Assembly (NCBI GenBank): GCA_964035795.1 | Contig: OZ038321.1 | Coordinates: forward strand, 21,144,283-21,208,282 | DNA from: Pterobdella sp. o SKG-2022 | Taxonomy: Eukaryota > Annelida > Clitellata > Hirudinida > Piscicolidae | Direction: 5' to 3' | Length of the DNA: 64,000 bases | Shown here: positions 1 to 15,312 of the stretch, piece by piece | How the letters are laid out: every line of letters begins with the position of its first letter | How positions within the stretch are numbered: position 1 is the stretch's first letter | Program-made: the position numbers and the translations under genes | Notes under the pieces: generated by a model | What the model saw: only the letters and a program-made list of their open reading frames with translations | The model's database searches: none | What the model was told of the DNA's origin: nothing

Positions 1-142
1 AGGTTAGTTATAATTTAAAGATTAAAATTTGCTTAATCATATTTTTTTTAAATTTTGGAATTTTTGTCCAGTGTTTCGTAAAAGCTTTAAACTCCTTATT
101 ATAAATTAGTTTTATGGCTTCTTTTTAAATTTTATTATCAAG

Positions 143-2092
143 TGGAAGACAAAAAAGATGTGATAACAAGAAAAAAGAAACTTTCTAAATACAAAAACAA
201 AACGGAAACAAAACTCGAGAATATTAATGTGAAGAATAACAAAAAAGATTTAGTTTCAATTAAATCTGAATTTGGCGAGATGATACGTGATAAAAGTGAT
301 AAAAAGGAATTTAGCAAAAATAAGCATAAAAATAAACTGGCAAATAGTAACAACAACAGCATGAATCGATTTTGGCGTAAAAGAAAAGTTTTAAACCAGA
401 ACACATTAGAGAAGAAAAAAGTGAAAACGTTCAAACAAACGGATTGTAGGGGGTTTTCAAAATATGAAAAAAATTTTAAAGTTAATTTGAATGAAACCAT
501 CGATCAGAACACAAGCGATTTGGTTGATGATGTTAACGACAACTCTATCGATCATAATAAATTTCAAGCCAATTCAGCAATTACTTTCTCGAAATGCAAA
601 CAAAACGCATCATCATCTCTCACAAGTTCGAGTGAAACATTGTCGAATCTGTCAATATCCAGTACAGAGAAAAAGTTCCAATTGAGGGCCACTAACGAAG
701 AATTTAAAACTCAAAACATTACTCACCCACCAGAACATCAAACTATGAAAGGTTTGGTGGCAAAAAGACGCAAACAATCTCCTTCTCCTTTCAATATGAA
801 GTCTTTAGCAAAAATATCAGGTCATTTGCTGTTTTTATTTGAAGTTGAAACTAATCTTTTCGTGTTATTAAAACATTAAAAACAGTATAAAAACAAAAAT
901 AAATATTCATACAACGTAAGGACCACAAACATAAAGTATTTATTAAATTACACAAAGCTTTTCGTAAGACAAGTGATGATCACTTGATAATTTAAGCTAG
1001 TCTTACGAAAAGCTTCGTGTCATTTAAGAAATATTTTGTGTTTGTGGTCCTTACTTTAAGATTCAGGCCATTGTACTTTGTTCATACAACTTTTGTAGAA
1101 AATTTTTGGAAACTCAAAATTTCTTACAATAAATAGACACAAAAATTATTTCAAATTTTTATAGCGGGTATGTCAAGCGAATGGGACTGGCAAGGACCAA
1201 GCATTAAAAGACAAGTTTCAAGGTCCAAGACCAAGAAAGCCTTCTATAACGCCATTCGTAGAGGCAATGAACTAATTGAAGTAAAAATTTCATTTTTCAT
1301 ATCAAAAGCTCAAGTTTAAACTATTGTCAAAATGATTGACAACTCAAATCCTTAAAAATTTCTATATCAACAGCTTGGTGATTCAGTGGTGTTTGTGTCC
1401 AATGGTAAGAGCATGTTAAAGTTTGTGGGAAGAGTGCAAAGTTTGTGGCAAACTGGAGATAGAATGATGAAAGTGAGGGTGCGCTGGTATTACCACCCTG
1501 AAGAAACCCGAGGAGGCAACCAAATACTTGAAACTAAGGTGCCACATACAGTTACATTCACTTGACTATACGAGCAAAATTTAGCTTATTAGAATTTTAA
1601 TTCATTTTATTTACGAGTGTGATTAAAGTTGCATAAACTTTAGGAGTTTCTAGATTACCGATAAACTATGAAAAAAAAATAATTAAATTTTTTTTCCAGA
1701 GAGCTCTGTTTCAGTCATGCCACGAGGATGATAACGATGTGCAAACCATATCACACAAGTGCAAAGTGCTTTCCTATCAAGAATTCAAAACCCTCCTCGA
1801 CCAACAAACTCCCACAAAAAATTCTTCATCGACTCAACAATCATTACAATCAAACTTCGGTCAACAGCGCCTTTCAGAAAAAAGTTCCACTAAGAATCAT
1901 GGGTTTAAACAAATTACTGAATACAACTTTGATAAAAAGACTAATGAGGATGAGTTGAAAGGACATTTGAATACAAACAACAATTTAAATGATGTATATT
2001 ATTTAGCGGGAACTTATGAACCTACAAAAAATATCATTCATTTTGAACCTGGAGTGCCATTGCTTAAGAACAATATCGGTAACTACAATTAA
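143..2092 (+). CDS. BAH-domain chromatin protein, winged eye/BAHCC1/TNRC18-like (3' part)
   Basis: Last four visible exons: 143-820, 1165-1280, 1374-1538, 1700-2092 (stop). All junctions are GT/AG and phases close; the gene starts left of the window, since 143 follows an acceptor. The first exon encodes a Lys/Ser/Asn-rich disordered segment. The next exons carry the conserved block before and inside the BAH domain: WDWQGPSIKR, then GDSVVFVSNGK, VRVRWYYHPEETRGG and ALFQSCHEDDNDVQTISHKC, the signature of the winged eye/BAHCC1/TNRC18 family. The C-terminus ends with YYLAGTYEP, also shared with that family. These are nuclear chromatin-associated proteins; BAH domains bind nucleosomes or modified histone tails. 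The visible protein is about 450 aa. A 139-bp palindromic element lies in the intron between 821 and 1164. Which family member this is cannot be decided without the missing N-terminus. Confidence 0.85.
916..1054. mobile_element. MITE-like palindromic element
   Basis: Two 55-bp arms (916-970 and 1000-1054) are inverted copies with five mismatches around a 29-nt centre. The outer end reads GTAAGGACCACAAAC and the inner end AAGCTTTTCGTAAGAC. It lies wholly inside an intron of the BAH gene. The inner core recurs in the palindrome at 50106-50257 and as single arms elsewhere, so it looks like a non-autonomous DNA-transposon family. No target-site duplication was defined. Confidence 0.6.
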
Positions 2093-4038
2093 CAATTTAT
2101 GATTTTTAGTCTGTTTAAATTCAAATGCTAAAATTCATAATTCTGGTTTATAAATTGATTCGCGCTTTAAGTTGATTTCATCTACGTATGTCATTCGCAC
2201 GAGTTCTATTCAATCATTTAGAAACTGTAATATTGATAATTTATGCTTTAAAAAGTTTACTTATATTGAGAAATTTTAAATTAAAATATTTGATCTGCCC
2301 ATCAAATCAGTTTATTAGGCCAGAAGTTTCTATTTTATCAAAGATAACTTATTTTCACGAAACATTTTTTCTGGTTGTCTTCACGTGCAGGCGATATTAA
2401 AAACTTCTTCAAGATAATATTTGTACTTGAAATCATTAAAATTAATTTTTTAAGATATTATAAAAATGGGTTTATAAATAACTTTTTAAATAGTCGTGCA
2501 ATTATCTCGGAGCTTAATTTTCAATTTAACGTAGAGCTTTTAATAGACAGTCAAAATATATTAATAAATTATGCAGTTTCAATCAGGATTCTCTATTTTC
2601 TAAATTTACATATGTAAATTTCGTATGTTAACTTTGCGACTTTCAGCGCTTTTGAGATATATTTCAGAAATGTCCAAAGCACTTTTCAATTTTCATCACA
2701 TCTTTCAAATGTGTAATGATTCCTTTTCATTTTTATTTTCCACACACACTGTAAACAAGTCATTAATCGTTCCAATTTTTTCAAATTTACCTCATATTAG
2801 TGGTCTTATTTTTTAAAACTTTCACAAATTCTAAGGATCCATTTGACCCTTTGAATTAATTCATCAATCATCACCTTTTGTGGCGTGTTTAAATTATTTT
2901 TTTATCAAATTGTAAAATCTTTGAAAGAATATATCTAGAGGATATAAAAAATGTGTTTTCAAATCTTTGAAGGTAATATCATATTTGGTGGAAATGTCAA
3001 GAAATCAATCAATCATGTAGAATCAAGCGTTTCATGATTTTGTCAGTTTAGTTTTTAACACTTATGCACAAAAAATGCAAATTCACACTTCATATTAGAA
3101 TCAGTGCTTGAAAAAAAGCGGCTGTTGTCCAAGCACATTTTAGTACAAAAGCATTTCATAAATTTTAATTTTATGCACTTTTTTGCGTTAAGAATTCTTC
3201 ATTTTAATTTCACATAAGATGACACTTCTAACATTTCACTTGAATGTGCAAAAATTCCTTCAAAGGTTTTGAACTTATGTAACTTGAAAGTAAGATGGTT
3301 TGAACTAATTTGTAGCTTTTAAATAATTTACCTAAATACTATTGTTACTAATTTTGTTTAAAATACTAATATTTATCGATTTTATTTTATTGAAACTGAC
3401 TAAACTGTTGAAGGCTTGGAGATTTTTTTTCTAAACTGTAATACTTAATTGTTTTCCAAAATTCAAAGGTAGTATTATAAGTGCTTCAGTAAACCATGGT
3501 AAACTGATATGAGAGTATTTAGAGCTTTATTCTTCAAAGCATATTCTTTTAAAGTTTTTCAATTCCGTTAGGTTAGGAACGCTTTGAATGTTTTTGAAAT
3601 CCTTTCAAACACAAAACTTAAACTTTGAGTGTCAAAATATTATTTTATTTGAAAATGTCGCTCTATAAAAATTGTCAAAATATTAAATTAGTTAATGTAT
3701 TATACCCACCGCAAGGTCAAATAATCTCACTTTGTCCCGGTGGCTGTAATTAACTAAACAATTTCACGCGAGGGTATTCATGATTCTCTTATTCAAACTA
3801 AGATTAGACTCCAGTTATAAATTAGAATTTTGAAAATGTCGTTTTGTGAATAAAATATAGTATTTCATTTTTGAAACTTTTTCCCATTATTGTATCAAGC
3901 TTCTTTTAATTTTCAGCTCGAGAGTTTTTATAATGATGCACAATATTTTTTGTTTAAAAAACTAAAATCGCTTTCTCAATTTATTTAATTTTAGATAGCA
4001 TAAATTCGAGATATAACAAATAAAAACTAAAATAAACA
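2093..4038. other. Intergenic region between convergent genes
   Basis: About 1.9 kb of AT-rich DNA between the stop of the BAH gene (+) and the stop of RPC5 (-). It should hold both 3' UTRs. I see no supportable coding exon; the open frames here are short, low-complexity and without splice context. One GC-richer stem-loop at 3706-3743 stands out. Confidence 0.6.
3706..3743. other. Isolated GC-rich stem-loop
   Basis: CCACCG (3706-3711) pairs with CGGTGG (3738-3743), and CAAGG (3712-3716) pairs with CTTTG (3730-3734, one G-U), with a 3-nt bulge. It is conspicuous in very AT-rich surroundings. It matches no structured RNA that I recognise. Confidence 0.3.
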
Positions 4039-5213
4039 TCATGATTTTTTTTGGTGCGCTTGCTTCGTGGAGGGAGTGTCGGTGTTTTTGAATGGTAAAA
4101 TGATTTTAATTTGTTCGAACTTTTGTTTCATTAAAAGAGACTGTCTTTTATGCACATGCTCGTATTTTTTCACAAACTCTTTATCATGGTCGAGAGCAAA
4201 GACACATTGTTTCAGCATTCTATCTTGCTTTGAGACTCCTTCTAAGACCACATTTGCCGCTTCTTTGTCTGAAGGATGCAGACTTTGCAATTGTGCTCTG
4301 GTCACACCTTCCCCTTGTGAAAACTTGAATAGAACAAAGTCCCTCAAAGCGCGCAAAGCAACGCCTGTTTGGTTACTTGCTGAAATTATATGTTCGCTTT
4401 TGATGACCCAGCAACCTTGTATCAATACAGCGTATTGCTCCAAATAGCCGATTATTTCGGAATGAGAAATGTTTTGTGGAAGGAGGGATGTGAGTTGCCC
4501 AAAGTCAATAGCTTTGCATCGTTCCAAAATCCATTTTATTTGTTCTTGTATTTCTAAACGGTTCAAACTGCTGAGAGACGTTTCAGTGTCTTGGCACGGT
4601 TTAGTTTCTGAAGTGATGGCTTCGACGTAATCCTCCCATGACATATTGAATTCACAAGGCTGAGTACTTGAAGACAACAATGAGCACTCCCTGAAATAGT
4701 CTGAAGGCTCAATCACCCTCATTTCTTGCCACGCTTCCTTCTGTTCTTCTGCCTGCAAGTGTTGATAAGATGCTAATCGTTTGTTTTTAGCCGACTCAGT
4801 TTCCTTGATCTTCATGCGTGCATTGACTAATTGTACTCCTTCATCCTCTTTTTCCTCATCTTTGATATCATCTTCCTTTTCTTCCTTGGAGTTGAAACTT
4901 TTGAAATCAGGTCTCATCTGAAGAATATCAGTGAGAGGGGTCACATGAAATTGGTCGTCATTGAAGACACCGATGGCAAAAACTTTTGAAAGTATGTTAC
5001 TGCCAGATGAAGTCATCACAACTTTGACGTTTTCATCATCTCTGGTGGGCCAGTGATCCAAATCGAATTGCACTTTGCCACAAATTGGTTTCATACGACC
5101 ACTGTTTATTTGATCAAGGCCATATTTCAAAGGTAGGTTGAATAAATAAAACATTTTATCCTCAGGCTTGCATAAATAAACGTTGTACTTTTGCATAATA
5201 TTTCCATCGGTTT
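4039..5213 (-). CDS. POLR3E: RNA polymerase III subunit RPC5 (POLR3E), 3' part of a joined RPC4-RPC5 reading frame
   Basis: Single large exon ending at the stop at 4039. RPC5 pairs with RPC4 in the TFIIF-like subcomplex of Pol III that supports initiation, termination and reinitiation. Recognisable blocks: DGNIMQKYNVYLCKPEDK, aligning with the family start DDPVVxEIDVYL; FHVTPLTDILQMRPDF; KNKRLASYQHLQ; and a winged-helix region with AVLIQGCWVIKSE and RDFVLFKFSQG. The first in-frame ATG (5196) lies inside the conserved N-terminal strand; homologous residues TDGNI are encoded upstream of it, back to an acceptor (ag at 5214-5215). An earlier ATG at 5207 is out of frame. The piece is about 390 aa, shorter than human RPC5 (about 708 aa), lacking the long C-terminal extension. 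No separate promoter or start is evident, so the residues before 5213 probably come from RPC4 through the 5214-5329 intron. Confidence 0.88.
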
Positions 5214-5329
5214 CTGTTGAATGTAAAATAGCTCAATAAACGTTTTAATAAATAATAATTCCACGCTCTAATCAAAAATTTCAGAGTAATTCTCAACACT
5301 ATTGCACTCCTCATAAGAGTGATACCCAC
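5214..5329 (-). other. Phase-1 intron that joins RPC4 to RPC5 and removes the RPC4 stop
   Basis: On the minus strand the RPC4 exon reads GATCTTG followed by the donor gtgggt (5329), and the acceptor ttttacattcaacag ends at 5214. Splicing gives codon G+AA (Glu) and continues DGNIMQKYNVYL of RPC5 in frame. The intron is 116 nt, typical for this locus. If retained, RPC4 reads 19 more residues to a TAG at 5268-5270. An ATTAAA-type motif lies inside the intron, near 5240, and could polyadenylate an RPC4-only mRNA. Removal versus retention is inferred from sequence only. Confidence 0.6.
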
Positions 5330-8090
5330 CAAGATCCAAGGAACGATCTTCATATAGATCTGGATGCACTACCAACGACTTGCTAGTTCTGCCGAATCTG
5401 TACAGACTGTCATACACTCCTTTTTTATTGCTGCATGCCGCCATACCAAGCTCCTGGGTACCAGAAGTTCTTAGATGTAATAAAAACCATGGTTGATTGT
5501 TGAAACATAAATTTAGCCTGAATGAACAGCACCAATCAGTCGTTTAATTTTTTTAATGCTTAACTATATTTCATAAACCTATATATTACATTGAACTGTC
5601 TGCTAAGTTTAAACAAATTCAAATTTTGAAAAGTAATTATAATTATACAAAAATATACAAAAAAAAGCTTAAATTTTTCACAAGATAACGATGTTGTAAC
5701 ATCATGGCAACCTGGCGACATTCAACGTCTAGAGAGATGCAACAGTTGAAGACAACTTCACTGATCAACAACTGCACTCGACCACCTTTCTTAACTATTA
5801 AACTGCCTATACAACCCTCAGAAAAATCCTTCAAGTTTCGTGGCTGTTTCTGCAATCAGCATTAGAAAAATCAATCAGTTGCCAATATTGAATTTTTTTA
5901 TCTACTTTTTGAAAACTTTCTTCATTCTTTTTGTTTGTGATGTTGTTCAAGTCTTCCTCAGTCATAGGAGGAGTGCCAGGTAGTATGTTCGGAAGTTGTA
6001 CCAGGTAATATTCGTTCTTTTTGACTTTATTGGAAGGTATTACAGTTTATGATTTTCGATTTAAATAGTTTATCAAGGAAGATATTAGTGTGGATAATAA
6101 TCCAATTGAATGCCCATCAATTGGGTGACAATGATTGACGGCTATGAATCGAGAATAAATCAGAATATTAAGCAAATTGCATGATGACATAAACTCAATA
6201 ATACCAAACCTCGTAAATCTCAAAAACATAAAATATGGACTCAATATTAACTAAAATTAACTTATAACCAGTAAGTTTCTCATGATAAATAAGATTATTT
6301 CCTTTACAGAACAAATAATTACATAATTTATTATTTCCAAGTATGTATCAAATATATATAGAAAATAATAAAAATATTCTAAAAACACTCTTACAATTAA
6401 AAGAAGACATGCACTCATTTGAAATTTTTTTCATTGGGGGATCTTCTCCATTCTCAAAAGCAACCTTGCTACTGTCCATACCTGTCCCATCAACTTCCAT
6501 ACATGTATCCTCAACTGTGTTTGAAGAATTTTAAGACATTTTGTTTAAATTTTTAGAATTGATAAAAAGGTAGGCGTGAAGTGACGTTTGTAAAACCTAG
6601 TCGGTCTTAATATTTCTATTTATTTTAATATTTGAAGAGCATTCAGTATTGGCTTTGGTACTTTCTGACTGATGTTTAAAACCTGTTTCACAGTGTTTCT
6701 TGCACAAAATGACAACCTAGTATGTTGACAAACATTCATGATGGATAATCATCTTAGCCAGCTGAAAAGATTTCTTGATGAACCTCTTAAATGGGAATCA
6801 AGAGCTACTGTGAATATCCTCAAAATACCCTCACAAGGCATTTGATATGACTTTGATTTTTAAGAAGCACTTGAGCTACACAAAAACAATCATATATGAA
6901 CATCACTATATAAGCTCTAAAATGATTATTTGGTATATCAAAACTACATCAAGATAAAAAAATAAAGTGAAAAAAAAAGTTGAATAATTCAACATAGGAA
7001 CCTTTAATGTCAGTCTTGACATCAGCCTCGAGTTTGAAGTCCTTCTTGATAGTGCCTCCGAAAGGCAGTGATAATGGAGACACATCCCCACTATCCATAT
7101 CCTCATCATCATCTATCAACTATATGAACAATTGAAACTCCATATAACAATGCAACTTTTTAATGCTTCAATATAAATGATTAAATTGATTTAGTTATGA
7201 GTAGTTTGATTATTTTCTCATGTGTTGCAAAGATGCCATACCGAGTGATTGATTAGTTTATATATAATGTCTTTGTCATCTTCCTCTTCTTCTGCATCAT
7301 CGAAACTCCCAATCTCCATGACATTTTCTGATTTGACTTTTGTTTTTTCACTTCTTATGAGCGATGAAGATGATGATGATGAATTCAAAGACTTTGTACT
7401 GTAGGAATAACCTTGAAGATTATGTTATTAGTTTTAATATTTTTATTCAGTCAAGTCATAATTTTCAGTGAATAATTAGTTTTGTTATATTTTTTTTCTC
7501 AATTTGAACTTAATAAAAAACGTGAAAACAAACACACTGTTTTTTTTTTGTTTAGCTTCAGAAGGTGGCAAAAAATCAAAAATGGATCTCTTTTGTATAT
7601 ACAAATCATTTTTGTTTTTTCTTTCCCTACTTCTATCTTTTTTATGACTTGAGCTGTTTCTTTTATTTTCTAAAAATAAAATTATAAATTGATAGATGTG
7701 AAGATTATTAAATAAATTCACAATAAAACACAAAAATCTTTTTTTAATTTATTTAAATTAAATCAAATCACCTTTTTTATCAACTTTAACTTCCAAATTT
7801 TGTATTTCTGATTTTCTGGAAAATAATTGAATTAAATGGAAAGTTAAATCATTTACAATTAAAACCAACTGTTTTTCTTTGGAAGCTGCTGCGGCAGCAT
7901 TAAAGTTTGGAACAAACTTTCTTCTCACTATACCTCCTCTTGTCACCCCACTTCCAACTCCCAATGATAAATCTCTTGGAGATTTCAGCGTTGCTAATCT
8001 TTAAATTTTGATTATAAAAACTAAACCTGAAGAACTTGTGTTATTTGAATATCTCACATACCTTACTAGGTTATTTTTCTCTGAACTCAT
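5268..8090 (-). CDS. POLR3D: RNA polymerase III subunit RPC4 (POLR3D)
   Basis: Ten exons: 8090-8062, 7998-7870, 7815-7772, 7669-7534, 7398-7242, 7119-7002, 6514-6482, 6024-5906, 5849-5712, 5453 onward. Read to the TAG at 5268 the protein is 362 aa (human about 398). The start at 8090 gives MSSEKNNLVRLATLKSPRDL, matching the family RLSSLRSRDL motif, followed by RRKFVPNFN. Later come QKRSIFDFLPP, an acidic linker, YYLVQLPNILPGTPP (family LQLPDTLPG) and LKDFSEGCIGSLIVKKGGRV, the conserved C-terminal strand pair that dimerises with RPC5. Donor choice for exons 4 and 7 is the weakest part; phases close with those given. RPC4 partners RPC5 in the nuclear Pol III TFIIF-like module. The last exon also splices in phase to RPC5 (exon end 5330), giving one 733-aa fusion frame from 8090 to 4039. 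Confidence 0.85.
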
Positions 8091-9204
8091 TGCAAATAAC
8101 AAATTTTTGATGTCCTATAATTATTAAAATATTAGTAAAAAGGTGATTTATTCTATTTTTTATTAAATTTAGTCTAGTATTTTCAAGTCTATATCTTGAC
8201 TGATTTTTGCTATTCCTTTAAAATGTGTTCAACTCATCAAATAATACATAAATAAAAACTAAAAATATAATAAAAATTGAATTATAAATTTATGTTAGAT
8301 ATTTATTTCTTGTGCAATATACATCAAATTCACGATAAAATAAACGATAACATAGACAACTGTTTGGAAATTTTTAACAGCAAAGAAAAATCAAAAAGAG
8401 ATTTTTAAAATCTATTTAAGCAAAAAAAAATTTTATCACAGTTTTTGCATAAAAAAAGAGTTATTTCGCTAAAAAAATACATTAAGCTTTTGAATAAAAA
8501 ATTAATTATTGCATGAACATAAAAAAAGCCTATAATTGTTCAAGTCATTTAATAAAATTGAAAAACTGTTTAAAAAATTTTTAATAAGCCCATTTTTATC
8601 ACTATTGTTCTAAATGTCTTCATCGTTATCAAAAGATTTGTAAAAGCGTCTGAATGTTAATTTGAAACTATATTTTCGTCCGCGTTCATATCACTATCAA
8701 ATTGTTTAATTCAAATCTTTTCTGTTAATAAGCTAGTTTTGTTAATTTTATTCTAAAAATTAGAAAAAGATCAGATTGGAGTTCACAAAGTCTTTCCACC
8801 TGCCTCTAACGACTATAATCGAATCAGCAAAAAAAAATATCTAAATTACTGGTTTTTTCATTTTTATTTTGAGACGATCAAAGTTATCCCAGATGGTTTG
8901 GTGTTTTCTGAACTCCCACAGATAAGTTCTTTTCTAGTTTGATGTTTTGTCGCGCATGTTTTGAAATGTGCCAGAACCAAAATAGTTTAAGCTTTCAGTA
9001 CGCAATAGTTAAAATCTTTTGGTAGCTCTCGTCGTAAGACTTAACATCTGTTGAAACTCTGCTACTTAGCTGACTAATATTCGCTATTCAGAAAAGGAGA
9101 TTCTGTGACGGACGTGTGTGGATAGGTTCTTTTCTTGTTTATTTTTTTGAAATTCAGTTTTTTATCAAATATAATTTTCGAGCATTAAAGAATGTTGTTA
9201 TACA

Positions 9205-9360
9205 AGTAACAACCTCTTCGAGGAGTTAGGCAAAAAACTTTCCGAGGAAGTGGTAGACCCTCTGGAGGCAGTTTGGTTTGGCCAGAAGATCTCCTTGGCT
9301 ATTGTCCATGGTAATGCTGCCAGTATCCTTTCTTGCCTCTGCCCTCCTTCCTCTCTTTTA
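9205..9360 (+). mobile_element. Non-LTR retrotransposon C-terminal relic
   Basis: One frame reads LFEELGKKLSEEV, then WFGQKISLAIVHGNAAS. This resembles the C-terminal tail common in animal LINE polyproteins (LFEELGRRL... QRLSxAxQRGNAAS). The block is GC-richer than its surroundings and has no intact upstream reverse transcriptase. It is a short, 5'-truncated or decayed copy. The exact clade cannot be set from this piece. Confidence 0.5.
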
Positions 9361-11784
9361 ATCCTTCTTTTCAAATTATAATTATTATGAAATTTTAATT
9401 TTCAAAATAAAGCCGTATTTAGTAGTTTATTTTTTTAATTTATAGTATATTAAAAAAAATAGTTGTATTGATAATTTTTTTTATAATATTTTAAAATCAT
9501 TAAAATTAATCATTTATTTTTCAAGTAATATTTCAAATTTTAAAACTTGATGTCTTGCTTGCTTTTTCTAATACTTTACAGAATCATATTCTGAGCAAGT
9601 ATACATTATCGAATTACTGAATATTTGAAATTTTCATTAACTTAATATTACTCTTTATCATTTTTATTTCTTGTCACACTTTCGTTGGATACTTTAATGA
9701 AAAAAATTAGACAATTGGAAAAAAAAGTAAAGCGTAGTATTTAATATGTAGCTTCACTTGTTTATACTGAAATTAGTATTAATATTTTAAAATACATCAC
9801 AGTAAGTTTCAGGTTTTATAACCATAGAGTTAGTTTTTAAAAACTAAATAAGATTTGAATTGATTTTACTATTAAAAAATTAATTTTATAGCTCTAATTA
9901 TTATATGAAAATGGTACAACAGCATCATCAATACATATAAGAGTTAGTATTCATTGGATAAAACGCTTATGAAATTTAAATCAATTGATAGGCCTTTTTG
10001 CGGAACACTTGTTGCATCAATAATTCAAACAAATGCCCTTCAAATCTTTTAAAGGACTCTTACTACTTGTAATATTTTCGAGCAAACTCAAAAATATTTT
10101 GGGTATTTACTTTCTTGAAAGTGATTAATTATTCATGAAGTCAAAAGTGAGCTCGATAAATAACATACAATGTTATTTTAATAACTTGTGTTTGTTTTCG
10201 TACACCTGTATTAATCAGACTATATTTTTTCACAGCAATTATTATTTTTTGATTAGTTCGCTACTTTTGAAGTTTAACCCACATATCTGTAGAACGAAAT
10301 TTAGCTGTTTTATAAAACATTTAATGTTTCCATCGTATATACTAGTTACTTTGAACTTAATATTTTGTTGATGCCAAGTTGCTTATGCTATCATCCAAAG
10401 TTGATGTAGGATAGCCTAACCAAATAGTAATGGAAACAAACACTAAGTATTTAATAACTAAGTACATCAACAATGAAAATATAATTATAGTTGAGTAAAA
10501 CTTTATATAAAATGATGCATCCAAAGATGTCTTAGATATTTTTTTAGTCGGAACATATGTCTTAAAAACCTTTTGAACTTATCTGCTAGATTTGATTTAT
10601 TATAATATTTCATTTCCATTTAGTTTTTTCAATTCCTCTGATTTCTTTCATTAATATTTTTATTTGTTGGACTATTTGAAAATTTAGCTAATTTTTTGGT
10701 TACCGTTATATTCTCTAAATATTAAATTGAAACACTGTTTCATGTTAATAAAGAATGTTATATATTCAAATAAAAACCACTTTTGGGAGTTTATTTTATT
10801 CCGCGAAGCTTTTCGTAAGATTAACTAACCTTATTAAGTAGAGGTAGAAATATATAGAAAAAAATATAGACAAATATATATACAACTAAAGAATTTTAAT
10901 GAATACTTTTAGCAAACATGTTAGCCTAGGAGTGAAATATTAAAATTTAACACAGTGGTATTCAAAACTGAAGTTTATTGTATTTAGCTTTTCAATATAG
11001 TTTTAGTATACTTTAGATTCTTTTTTTTCAGGATTTTTTTAATTTTGAATAACTTGCTATTTTTTAAATAACTCTCTATTTGTTGTATTGTTAATTGGCA
11101 TTTTTGAGTTTTTTAACGAATCTTCTATATTATATAAATACTTTAATATTCGTAAAACAAAAACTTCAAATTATGAGAATTTATAAAAACACGCAAAGAT
11201 AATTTTTATTAAGCTAAACTTTTCAAAATTTAAAACCTTGTCATAATTCATTACTAAACGAAATTCAATTTTACAAAAGAACATACGATGTCTCTAAAAA
11301 ACTATTAAGTTATGGAACTATTTTTTGTTCATATTCCGATTTAAAGATGTATTGTAGCCTAAATCACTTGCTAATGTGAGATTTTTTCACGAAAAGCTTC
11401 TTGTATTGGTGAATAAATACTCTGTTTCCTTCACCCGATTGAATGATATTAACATAGGTAATTAATCTGATTCATCTTTGTCAACACTACACAATTTCAT
11501 GAAAAAATGTAAACCTAAAAATAAGGAGGTAAAATACAACACAAAGATATTCGAAAGTTTATGACAAAGTTTTTTGTATTTTAGAGAATCATCAAAATAT
11601 GAAATTTATAACTGATCTCCATATTATAGAAAACCATCATGAAAGGACTATTGTCTATTATTATACGAAAAATCGATTCGTAATAAACTTTAAAATACTG
11701 TTTTTTTGTCTTTCAACATATACACAATTTTTTGGTTTGTATAGCTTATTTGGCAGAGCTTTTACAAATTACCATAATTAATTG

Positions 11785-11860
11785 GATCCCATAGCGGATC
11801 AACATTAGCACCTGCTCCAGTGTGTTTTCGTTACATTAAATTATTATCAAGTTTTCTAAG
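11785..11860 (+). mobile_element. SINE body fragment
   Basis: Contains AACATTAGCACCTGCTCCAG and TGTGTTTTCGTTACATTAAA, matching the central body of the tRNA-derived SINEs at 28.07 and 58.09 kb. The tRNA head and the tail are missing or too diverged to recognise. Confidence 0.6.
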
Positions 11861-12424
11861 ATTTACTGAAAACGCTATTGAACACCAATATACATTTAAT
11901 ATTTTTTCCATAAGATTTTTAGTAAAAAAATTATCCAACATTTTTATCAGTTTTTGAGCCATCATTCAAAATAGCAGATAAAATTCATAGGAACTTTTAT
12001 GATGAAGCTAAATTTATCGGAGATATTGGCTACTTTTTGATCCTTATTGAATGCCTTGAAATCCGATGAATTAACACATAAATCAGTTGATTATTTATTA
12101 AAAACATATTAAAAAGCATGAAAAAACATTATCTGAATAATACACACAATATGCGTTTTCACGTAATTGCTTCAGTTTTCGGTAATATATCTCTCTACTT
12201 TATTCACGCTAAACCTATTTTATTTAACTCTTCCTTAATATATAATATTAATACAATGAACTCGTTGTTTAAATGAAAATCTTCTTGCTTTCACAAGATT
12301 TTTATCTTCGAATTTTAAGTTTGATAAGAAATTAAATTAAATCCTGTATTGAAGTTTATTTACAAAACGTGAAATAATCCCAAGTTGAAATTAGTTAATA
12401 TTTAGTTAACATAGGTAAAAGCAA

Positions 12425-15312
<2,888 letters not shown>

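Larger units (their letters stand above)
8091..12424. other. Gene-poor intergenic region with transposon relics
   Basis: About 4.3 kb between the RPC4 start and the KAT8 stop. It contains a LINE C-terminal relic near 9.2-9.36 kb, a SINE body fragment near 11.8 kb, and solo arms of the AAGCTTTTCG palindrome family near 10.81 and 11.39 kb in opposite orientation. The open frames are short and AT-driven. I see no other supportable gene. Confidence 0.6.

Noticed and set aside
138..500. 120-aa minus-strand frame rich in Phe/Leu
   Set aside because: Antisense shadow of the Lys-rich exon of the BAH gene.
2188..2816. Short plus-strand frames downstream of the BAH gene
   Set aside because: AT-rich, no domain, no splice context; likely 3' UTR or intergenic.
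4039..8090. General spliced-leader operon organisation as the main explanation for RPC4-RPC5
   Set aside because: Kept only as an alternative: the intron phase, donor quality and missing RPC5 start fit a fusion, and neighbouring genes show no consistent trans-splice acceptors.
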